The notes under the pieces were generated by a model that worked only from the letters and a program-made list of their open reading frames with translations, searched no databases and had not been told where the DNA came from. From positions 45,451 to 109,450 of the forward strand of contig CABUHE010000004.1 in NCBI GenBank assembly GCA_902491375.1: a stretch of 64,000 nucleotides of DNA, given 5' to 3'. Shown here one piece after another: positions 57,876-64,000 of the stretch (position 1 is the first letter of the stretch; every line of letters begins with the position of its first letter). This DNA comes from an uncultured Prevotella sp. (GTDB taxonomy: Bacteria > Bacteroidota > Bacteroidia > Bacteroidales > Bacteroidaceae). The translations under genes and the position numbers were made by a program.

Positions 57876-59653
57876 TGCCGTCTAATACCGATATATCAAA
57901 GCTGAAAAAGCTATATGAATCCCTCGACAGACTGAAAGAGTCCGGGGAGGATGTTGTTGCAGAAATACGTAAAGAAATCAACAACATCGAATTGCAATAT
58001 CTCAAAGAAGATGTGTTTCCGGAAATGATGAAAACTCTAAGTCGCAAGATATCTTTGTTGAGGTGCTCGGTTGATATGAGTTTGCAATTCGATGGCGAGA
58101 AGCAGCTTGATTATTCTTTCTGCAAATCCGGCTCTACAGTATTTGTCCGAGACAAATACGAATGTGGTTCCCAAGATGATGGTATTATTGAGATGCAGAA
58201 AGGAGATGCTACTTATTCGGCGATTATCTCTCCGGAACCTACTTCCGCATCTGCTACAGATGCAATTGTTCGCATAGTTGAATATTCTGACAAGGCCATA
58301 GCTGTGTATGGCGATACCATGCGTTACTCTGAAAAATTCAAAGAGATAGGTGGATATTTTAATGATAGGCTGCGCGAAGGTGCTGGTTGGATTTTCTCCA
58401 AGAAGCATGAGTTGGAGGTACGCAATTTTATTAAAGACAAAATAACTGATGTATATACAGAAAATCTTTCTCCATCAAACATTGTTGTAGTTCCCGTAAA
58501 ATACGAGTTAGAGCAAAGCATAGCTGTATCACTTAAAAACATCAAATGTACATTAGAAGGTTTTCGTACTTTTTTATCAATGATAAAAAATAATCACGGA
58601 CGAAGCTATTCTCCATCTACGGTCAATGTGTATTGCACAGCTACTAGAAGTAATTACATGCGGAATAAGATCTTAAAATATCATCATTCCGGTTATCTCT
58701 ATAATCTAACAGACCTACGAATACTATCACAACTTTATGACGATGTTCAGGCCGACTTTGAGGCTAAGAGAACAAATTCGGGTTCTCCTCAAACTATTCG
58801 TCTATATATCCAGTTCATTGAGACATACTTTTCGGATAAAAAAGAGACGGATGTCGAACCAATCCTCAAAGCAGAAATGGTTTCACCTACTGAGTCCATA
58901 AAAGAGACAGATACGCAAACTCGTGCCCCGTGGATTGTCATCAATTCCATTTCTTTTAATGATTATATAATCTCAAACGGCAACTCCACCGAAAAGTTCA
59001 TCGAATTTATCAATATTGTTGGCCCGGAATTAGTGTACCAAATGAAGATTCCTTTCCGTGGTGGCTATCTTGTTGATAAGACTAGAAACCTAAAATATAT
59101 CACATTTTGCAAACCCTTAAATGGAGGCTATTGGCTCAACACTCATAGCAGTACAACAAATAAAATTGAGCTGATGAAACAGATTGGTGAATATTTTGGC
59201 ACAGAGGTTACCTTCGACATAGAAGAAAAGGATGACAACGAACCAACGGCAACATCATCAGCTCATGAAATAAGGCATTCGAATAATATGGTGGCTACAG
59301 GTCGCGCAAAATATTCTCTGAACGGGGGCGAACCACAGAACAAGCGTCGAACCGTACATTCTGTCGTTTCCCTTTATATGAAACTCCATCCTAGAGTAAC
59401 TTGGCGTGAAATGCTTGATGTATTTCCTAAAGAGCTTCAAGGTAGCTATGGAGTTATAAATACCGTTGAGAGCATACAATATCGCATAAAAAAAGGATTC
59501 GATGACGAGAAACGTTACTTCCTCGACCCTTCAAGTCGATTTACGACCATCGATGGGGTTGTATTTGCGGTCTGTCATCAATGGGGTAATCAGTTCGACA
59601 AATTCAGAAAATATGTCGAAGATAAACTCGGTTGGATGATTGAAGAAATATAA
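57875..59653 (+). CDS. Unassigned fifth protein of the type 4 BREX operon
   Basis: A 592-residue protein I cannot match to any named BREX component. From the N-terminus: a coiled coil (about 5-60, 'LKKLYESLDRLKESGEDVVAEIRKEINNIE'); a small alpha/beta module (about 135-185, 'KAIAVYGDTMRYSEKFKEIGGYFNDRLREGAGWIFSKK') seen in other Bacteroidetes proteins; a helical middle (about 235-310); and a C-terminal winged-helix-like domain (about 480-592, 'HPRVTWREMLDVFPKELQGSYGVINTVE...AVCHQWG'). The C-terminal pattern recalls domains attached to restriction nucleases. Its ATG shares a base with the brxL stop (taATG), so it is translated with the operon. No nuclease or ATPase motif was seen. Confidence 0.8.
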   Translation: MPSNTDISKLKKLYESLDRLKESGEDVVAEIRKEINNIELQYLKEDVFPEMMKTLSRKISLLRCSVDMSLQFDGEKQLDYSFCKSGSTVFVRDKYECGSQDDGIIEMQKGDATYSAIISPEPTSASATDAIVRIVEYSDKAIAVYGDTMRYSEKFKEIGGYFNDRLREGAGWIFSKKHELEVRNFIKDKITDVYTENLSPSNIVVVPVKYELEQSIAVSLKNIKCTLEGFRTFLSMIKNNHGRSYSPSTVNVYCTATRSNYMRNKILKYHHSGYLYNLTDLRILSQLYDDVQADFEAKRTNSGSPQTIRLYIQFIETYFSDKKETDVEPILKAEMVSPTESIKETDTQTRAPWIVINSISFNDYIISNGNSTEKFIEFINIVGPELVYQMKIPFRGGYLVDKTRNLKYITFCKPLNGGYWLNTHSSTTNKIELMKQIGEYFGTEVTFDIEEKDDNEPTATSSAHEIRHSNNMVATGRAKYSLNGGEPQNKRRTVHSVVSLYMKLHPRVTWREMLDVFPKELQGSYGVINTVESIQYRIKKGFDDEKRYFLDPSSRFTTIDGVVFAVCHQWGNQFDKFRKYVEDKLGWMIEEI

Positions 59654-59787
59654 TAGGATACAAATTGGCTGTTTTACTTTTAATAAATTTCATGATATTT
59701 TAATATATTGTAAGGGAGATTATTCGCACTTCACTTACTTTTGACTATAAATTTACTTAATCACACGGTTCGGATATTCATTATAAT

Positions 59788-60519
59788 TCAGATTTTCTCA
59801 GACGATAATTTTGATGCGTTATTTTCTTTTTCTCTTCTTTCTTTAACCTTATCCAATCCCGGCATCTTCTTTGATACAGAAGCCTCACCAGCAGGAAAGT
59901 ATGCCTTAAAAACTAGACATAAAAAACTCACAATGTCACTGCGCTTTTTGCCCATATTGGAGAAAGCGGAGTAAACATAGTACATGAGTTCTTGCTGACT
60001 GCACATTTCGTTTGGCTGTACTGTGATTGAGGGCGGAAGAATCAAGTCATGTTCTGCAAATGCATAGGAACTGGCAAGAATCGCCTTTTGCTCCTCTTCA
60101 CTGAACATCTTGATTTTTCCGGCAAACCATTCAAGTTCTCCTTTTTGGAGTGCCTGTTGCTGCTTGCTTTGATGTTCCATCAGAATGGATACTTTTTCTT
60201 GCTCTTTTTCAGTAAGAGCTTCTTCAAGCACGCGGTTCTTACGCTTTAGGACATTGTACTTTTCCATACAAGCAATGGCAATACAGAGATAACCTACGGT
60301 TACGGTAAGTACCAGTACCGCATGAAATCGGAACTTGGACGGAAAATCCGGCAAAGCGTCAATATAGTCACAGACGATAAGAGCAACTACGAGCATAAGC
60401 GCAGCTCCGACATACATCGTCCACACTTTGACTTTTTGGCTTGCAGGAGAAACGCCCATAAGCAAGGCTATCGCCAAAGCTGCGACTAATAAGATGGAGA
60501 CCAAGATAAAGATTGTCAT
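59788..60519 (-). CDS. Membrane protein with coiled coil, function unknown
   Basis: A 243-residue protein with three N-terminal transmembrane helices (about 1-22, 33-52 and 66-86), a glutamate/lysine/glutamine-rich coiled coil (about 88-130) and a C-terminal globular part ('MCSQQELMYYVYSAFSNMGKKRSDIVSFLCLVFKAYFPAG') that looks like a conserved domain of Bacteroides element proteins. It ends in a charged tail. I do not recognise a named family. It lies 17 nt downstream of the AlbA_2 gene on the same strand, so the two form a pair convergent with the BREX operon. The gap 59654-59787 holds nothing seen. Confidence 0.65.
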   Translation of the reverse strand: MTIFILVSILLVAALAIALLMGVSPASQKVKVWTMYVGAALMLVVALIVCDYIDALPDFPSKFRFHAVLVLTVTVGYLCIAIACMEKYNVLKRKNRVLEEALTEKEQEKVSILMEHQSKQQQALQKGELEWFAGKIKMFSEEEQKAILASSYAFAEHDLILPPSITVQPNEMCSQQELMYYVYSAFSNMGKKRSDIVSFLCLVFKAYFPAGEASVSKKMPGLDKVKERREKENNASKLSSEKI

Positions 60520-60536
60520 GTGTCACGCCCTCCCTA

Positions 60537-62036
60537 TTATGGTTTTACGATGATACGCCAATAGCCTGCCTTATCAGAACCTTCATGGACGAGAATGCCT
60601 CTCTCACGGAGATTTTTAATCTGTTTCTTAACTCCATCTAATGAAATGCCCAATTCAACGGCCATTTTTTCACGGGTTATCATTGGATTTGATATAACCA
60701 TGTCTATGATGCGTTGAGCAGTCCTGCCCACTGGTCTATTCAATTCGTTTTTTACAGGGTACTTTTTGAGGGTACTTTCATTATTTACAGGGTACTTTTT
60801 CTCCGAAGCTCCTCCATTTACAGGGTACTTTTTGAGGGTACTATTTACTCTGTCGGCCACCTCTTCCACGGAGATTCTACCATTCTCACCCCAATTCAGA
60901 TTATAGAAAGTGGTGAAGAATGAGGATGCTTCGGTTTTATAGTGAGGCTCCTTGCCAGGCAGGAAGTTGGGCAGCTTCTCGGTCAGTTCACGCATCTTGC
61001 GCAGACCGGAACCACGCTTCTCCATGTAGTCGAGTTGGGTAAACATATCGGCAATGACGGGGTTGCGGCGTATGGACGGAACATTGTAAATATCGCGGTC
61101 TTGAATCTGTGTGCCGTCAGGCATCGCACCGGGCGATACCAGTTCTACCCGGTCATCGTAAATGTCGATATGTACCTCACCGCCCATCACCGTATAATCC
61201 CGATGGATAAGGTGGTTTACCAATCCCTCAAAGATAGCCCGGTCGGAATAGTCGGGGAGATTCAGGCGGTAGTTTGGCATCTTCACCCATCCGCTCATGG
61301 TGTAGTTCTTGATGAAATCCATGCCATATTTCAGAAGCAACACAAGATTGGCACGATGCTCCACGGAGCTGATGGCATCATCCTTATAAAGCCCCGTCCA
61401 ACGGGTACAGAAGATGCGAGACTGGAATACGGTGCAGTTGTCAACAAACAGAAGTCCAGCATTGGTCAGTTTACCGTCCGAAGTTACTAAGCCAAACGAT
61501 TCAAGATACTTGTCGTTCCATTCCTGATGTGTCTGTTCACGGAATGTGTTGGCAAGAATGATAAAGGAATGTTTGTTGGCATCCACCTGTGTAGGGAGCG
61601 AATCCCATGTCATGTGTGTACCTTTCAGCACCAACGAAAGGAGTTGTTGTGAATTGCATTCTACGCTTTCATTGCCCACTCTTACATAAGCAGTGCGCGT
61701 TCCGTCCTGATAGTAATAATAAGGTGTCAGCACTCCGGCCTTGACTTTCACTTCTAGCAGGGTGCGTCCTTCGTGTTCAATCGGTATAAGCTGCACTTCT
61801 GGCACAGGGTCAAGCCGTGCCTTTATCATTTCGCTGATAAAATCGGCATCTGCCCGCACGTTCTCCAACCCCACAATTTCACCTTCATCGTTTACGCCAT
61901 AGAACAAGCTGCCGCCCTCCGTATTGGCAAAGGCCGACACGGATTTCAGCCACGACTTCACTTTCTTGCGTTCCAGCATCTCCTTGAAATCGTAAGACGT
62001 ACATTCTGCTATAAGTCTGTTATCGTGTATCTGCAT
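60537..62036 (-). CDS. AlbA_2/Schlafen-type ATP-binding protein with C-terminal HTH and tandem repeat linker
   Basis: About 499 residues from the ATG at 62036. Upstream in-frame ATGs at 62087 and 62114 are less likely because a -7 element (TATGTTTG, minus strand, 62088-62081) covers the first. The AlbA_2 domain shows 'FKEMLERKKVKSWLKSVSAFANTEGGSLFYGVNDEGEIVG'. A GHKL-like ATP-binding half follows ('RAIFEGLVNHLIHRDY', 'DIYDDRVELVSPG', 'KRGSGLRKM'), then a linker of three 11-residue repeats based on KKYPVN, and a winged HTH ('REKMAVELGISLDGVKKQIKNLRERGIL'). Such proteins are putative regulators or defence factors; the role here is unknown. Confidence 0.75.
   Translation of the reverse strand: MQIHDNRLIAECTSYDFKEMLERKKVKSWLKSVSAFANTEGGSLFYGVNDEGEIVGLENVRADADFISEMIKARLDPVPEVQLIPIEHEGRTLLEVKVKAGVLTPYYYYQDGTRTAYVRVGNESVECNSQQLLSLVLKGTHMTWDSLPTQVDANKHSFIILANTFREQTHQEWNDKYLESFGLVTSDGKLTNAGLLFVDNCTVFQSRIFCTRWTGLYKDDAISSVEHRANLVLLLKYGMDFIKNYTMSGWVKMPNYRLNLPDYSDRAIFEGLVNHLIHRDYTVMGGEVHIDIYDDRVELVSPGAMPDGTQIQDRDIYNVPSIRRNPVIADMFTQLDYMEKRGSGLRKMRELTEKLPNFLPGKEPHYKTEASSFFTTFYNLNWGENGRISVEEVADRVNSTLKKYPVNGGASEKKYPVNNESTLKKYPVKNELNRPVGRTAQRIIDMVISNPMITREKMAVELGISLDGVKKQIKNLRERGILVHEGSDKAGYWRIIVKP
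60751..60849. repeat. 33-bp in-frame tandem repeat in the AlbA_2 gene
   Basis: Three units start at 60751, 60784 and 60817, each opening with TTTACAGGGTACTTTTT. The period is exactly 33 bp, so copy-number change would keep the frame and add or remove 11 residues of linker between the ATP-binding part and the HTH. Confidence 0.8.
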
Positions 62037-62080
62037 GATTTTCTCGTTGTTATAAGGGTGTAATACCCCAATATCGTTTA

Positions 62081-62088
62081 CAAACATA
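62081..62088 (-). promoter_or_regulatory. Bacteroidales -7 element for the AlbA_2 gene
   Basis: On the minus strand TATGTTTG fits TAnnTTTG. It lies about 45 nt before the ATG at 62036 and supports that start. No clear -33 partner. Confidence 0.4.
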
Positions 62089-62206
62089 CGGAAAAAAGTC
62101 CGTTTTCCGTTCAATTAGAATGGGAAAAAACGGATTAGGGAGAAGAAATCTTCGTAAAATCCATTCCTAAATGTGATTATATGATAGATTTTCCTAAGAT
62201 TTTCTA

Positions 62207-62214
62207 TACCTTTG
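62207..62214 (+). promoter_or_regulatory. Bacteroidales -7 element for the RhuM gene
   Basis: TACCTTTG fits TAnnTTTG, about 30 nt before the GTG start at 62245. The 62037-62244 gap is a divergent promoter region. Confidence 0.45.
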
Positions 62215-62244
62215 TATTTGTGATAATTAATAACCAAAGGAGTC

Positions 62245-63291
62245 GTGGCAAAGAATTTTGAAATACGGAACAGTACGGCAGAGTTTCTTACCTTTATTGC
62301 CGAGGGTAAGGAGAATGGTGTTCAAGTGTTGTATAAGGATGAAACAATTTGGGCAACACAAAAAGCAATGGCGACATTATTTGATGTAGGTGTTCCGGCC
62401 ATCAGCAAACATTTGAAAAATATCTTTGAGAGTGGAGAGCTTGATAAGAATACGACTATTTCCAAAATGGAAACAGTCGTGAATAGGGGCTTCCGTGGAG
62501 AATCAAAAGAAGAAGTTGAGTTCTACAATCTTGATGCCATTATATCCGTAGGCTATCGTGTCAATTCTGTTCGTGCCACGCAATTCCGCCAATGGTGTAC
62601 ATACGTTCTACGTCAGTTTGCCATCCGTGGATATGTCATAGATAAAAAGCGGATGGAAAACGGCTCATTTATCGGAGAGGATTATTTTGAGCATCTGCTT
62701 GCCGAAATTCGTGAGATACGACTGAGTGAACGGCGTTTTTACCAGAAACTTACAGATATATATGCCACGGCCATAGATTATAACAAAAGTGCGCCCACAA
62801 CACGGCTGTTTTACAAAAAGGTGCAGAACAAAATGCACTATGCGGTACATGGGCATACCGCTGCGGAATTGATAGTTGACCGTGCGGATGCACAGAAAGA
62901 GCACATGGGCTTGACCACATGGGAGAAGGCTCCGGACGGAAAAATAGTAAAACCGGATGTAAGTGTTGCCAAGAATTACCTTAAAGAAAATGAACTGGAG
63001 GCAATGGGACGTATCGTCAACAGTTTTCTTGATATAGCGGAAGATATGGCGAAACGCCATATTCCGATGACGATGGAGGATTGGGCGAAACGTATTGACA
63101 AATTTCTGGATATAACGGACAGACCTATTCTTTCCGATGCAGGAAAGGTCACGGCTGAATACGCCAAAGAGTTTGCCGAAACGGAGTTTGAAAAGTATCG
63201 TGTCATTCAAGACCGCCTGTTTAAGTCCGACTTTGATAAATTGGATGACAAAGATTTGCCTTCACTTGATTTTACACCAGAAAATTCTTAA
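62245..63291 (+). CDS. RhuM-family protein
   Basis: A 348-residue protein of the virulence RhuM family. Its N-terminus has the usual 'VQVLYKDETIWATQKAMATLFDVGVPAISKHLKNIF' DNA-binding-like region, then 'VEFYNLDAIISVGYRVNSVRATQFRQWCTYVLRQFAIRGYVIDKKRM', which is diagnostic, and a helical C-terminal half. The start is GTG, preceded by AAAGGAG, a good ribosome-binding site. RhuM proteins occur on genomic islands and defence islands; their biochemical role is not settled. Last recognisable gene before the right attachment site. Confidence 0.85.
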   Translation: MAKNFEIRNSTAEFLTFIAEGKENGVQVLYKDETIWATQKAMATLFDVGVPAISKHLKNIFESGELDKNTTISKMETVVNRGFRGESKEEVEFYNLDAIISVGYRVNSVRATQFRQWCTYVLRQFAIRGYVIDKKRMENGSFIGEDYFEHLLAEIREIRLSERRFYQKLTDIYATAIDYNKSAPTTRLFYKKVQNKMHYAVHGHTAAELIVDRADAQKEHMGLTTWEKAPDGKIVKPDVSVAKNYLKENELEAMGRIVNSFLDIAEDMAKRHIPMTMEDWAKRIDKFLDITDRPILSDAGKVTAEYAKEFAETEFEKYRVIQDRLFKSDFDKLDDKDLPSLDFTPENS

Positions 63292-63418
63292 TCAAAAGCT
63301 ATGCGATGAAGAGTTTAGAAACTTTTGAAGAAACCTTTAGTGATGCTGTTTTAGGTTGTCATTTAACATTGATATTTTTATCGTTTTTCTTTCGTTATTT
63401 TCGGCGGAAAATCGTACT

Positions 63419-63427
63419 TTTGCGACA
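63419..63427 (+). repeat. TTTGCGACA site near the right end (candidate integrase arm site)
   Basis: Same 9-mer and orientation as the tandem pair at 39881-39900, about 97 nt inside the right core. A one-mismatch copy, TTTGCAACA, is at 63475-63483. Confidence 0.45.
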
Positions 63428-63517
63428 TAGAGCTGTGGTTGCTTATGGATGCTTATTTTCGGGTTTGCATGATATTTGCAACACGTTCACGCAAGTCGCT
63501 GATAGATATAACGTATT

Positions 63518-63538
63518 GATTTTGAGGAAGTCAAATAA
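63518..63538 (+). pseudogene. dnaK: Displaced dnaK 3' end
   Basis: GAT TTT GAG GAA GTC AAA TAA reads D-F-E-E-V-K-stop, the same last residues as the intact dnaK but with different third bases before the core. This is the original (or an earlier element's) end of dnaK pushed to the right of the island, ahead of its own terminator. Confidence 0.85.
63524..63534 (+). repeat. Right attachment core (attR)
   Basis: GAGGAAGTCAA, identical to 39744-39754. It marks the right boundary of the element. Confidence 0.85.
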
Positions 63539-63572
63539 GCTGAATATGTAAATAACATTACATACAATACAC

Positions 63573-63607
63573 AAAAGGCGTGCAACCTAATGGGTTGCAC
63601 GCCTTTT
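63573..63607 (+). terminator. Displaced dnaK terminator
   Basis: AAAAGGCGTGCAACC (63573-63587) and GGTTGCACGCCTTTT (63593-63607) form a perfect 15-bp stem with a 5-nt loop followed by further Ts. It resembles the element's replacement terminator at 39791-39826 in sequence and size. Confidence 0.85.
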
Positions 63608-63843
63608 TTCGTCTTAATATCATATCTAATTATAAAAGAACATTATCGGTAAAAAGCAAAAAGTATTACTCGTTCTTACGTCATCTTGTCATTGATTGGC
63701 ATTAACCGATTTTGCCACACAGATTATTAAATGACAACAGACTTATGCAGACATAATGACGCACCATGTCTGCTGACACTTTTAACTAAGACTATAACAT
63801 TGCCGATAGTTATATATAAAGTTTACATAACTAATCAACACGT

Positions 63844-63890
63844 TTGCAAAAGGGCATCTTTCGCACTGTGAAAAGGCATCTTTCAGCAGA
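63844..63890. repeat. Intergenic palindromic repeat locus (copy 7)
   Basis: GCAAAAGGGCATCTTTCGC, a short spacer, GAAAAGGCATCTTTCAGC: two units of the host repeat family, appearing again outside the right end of the element. The rest of 63608-64000 shows no gene. Confidence 0.7.
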
Positions 63891-64000
63891 TTAAACATGC
63901 TTAACCGCAAGACGTTTTGGCATGTTTTACTAAACGCCTTTACGGCAAACTTACGGAAAATCTATGGAAAAACCTCCAAAATTCGGCAGATTAACGCAAT

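Larger units (their letters stand above)
39744..63534. mobile_element. Integrative and mobilizable element (about 23.8 kb) in the dnaK 3' end, carrying type 4 BREX
   Basis: Bounded by 11-bp direct repeats in the last codons of dnaK. It holds an excisionase-like HTH protein and tyrosine recombinase at the left end, replication-type genes (VirE-N/BT4734, DUF3987), a candidate oriT, MobC, a relaxase and a membrane Mob protein. Cargo is vsr, a BREX type 4 operon, an AlbA_2 protein and a RhuM protein. No type IV secretion (tra) genes are present, so transfer would need a helper conjugative element. The intergenic palindromic repeats of the host are absent within these limits, and the BREX part is visibly more A+T-rich than the pectin genes. 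Confidence 0.88.

Noticed and set aside
63306..63551. 81-codon frame running through the right attachment site
   Set aside because: It crosses the core and the displaced dnaK end in another frame and contains the candidate integrase sites; most likely chance.

Overview
The window reads as a Bacteroidales chromosome, most likely Prevotella/Segatella-like. This rests on the weak Shine-Dalgarno sites, promoters of the TAnnTTTG type, the families present (DUF3826, BT4734-type proteins, Bacteroides-style mobilization genes) and the gene order around dxs, trkA, trkH and dnaK. No rRNA, tRNA or CRISPR array was seen.

Region 1 (about 180-26960) is one long run of plus-strand genes for breakdown of a complex pectin. 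In order it holds a TIM-barrel isomerase-like protein, DUF3826, GH127, a GH141-like beta-helix protein, an MFS transporter, GH78, a probable GH138, a GH137-like/GH2 fusion, two GH2 enzymes, GH106 and an SGNH esterase. This set matches the side-chain enzymes for rhamnogalacturonan II (RG-II) known from Bacteroides thetaiotaomicron. Most have signal peptides or a lipobox. The GH78 does not, and it overlaps the transporter gene, which suggests a final cytoplasmic step. SusC/SusD genes are not in the window.

Region 2 (about 27280-39760) is housekeeping DNA: a DMT-family exporter, a two-gene AAA ATPase/DUF4435 (TOPRIM) pair resembling PARIS/OLD-type defence, a minus-strand dxs-trkA-trkH-manA operon, a 1.5-kb stretch with a 29-codon ORF in a structured short transcript, and dnaK behind a sigma-54-like promoter. 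Seven intergenic loci in the host DNA carry a family of short palindromic repeats built on AAAAGRNNNNCTTTT. None was seen inside the island.

Region 3 (39744-63534) is a 23.8-kb integrative and mobilizable element inserted in the last codons of dnaK. Both ends carry the 11-bp core GAGGAAGTCAA, and both encode D-F-E-E-V-K-stop, so the element rebuilds the DnaK C-terminus and also supplies a replacement terminator. From the left it carries an excisionase-like HTH protein, a tyrosine recombinase, an HTH protein, a VirE-N/BT4734 protein, a DUF3987 primase/helicase-like protein, a candidate oriT, MobC, a relaxase, a membrane Mob accessory protein and a damaged vsr. The cargo is a BREX type 4 operon: XRE regulator, brxP (PAPS-reductase/ferredoxin/DUF4007), brxC, pglZ and brxL, followed by a translationally coupled 592-codon gene I cannot assign to any named BREX component. 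A coiled-coil membrane protein, an AlbA_2/Schlafen-type protein with an in-frame 33-bp tandem repeat, and a RhuM-family protein fill the right end.

The most interesting items are the five-gene type 4 BREX operon with its own regulator and a perfect dyad at the promoter, the unknown fifth gene, and the dnaK attachment site.
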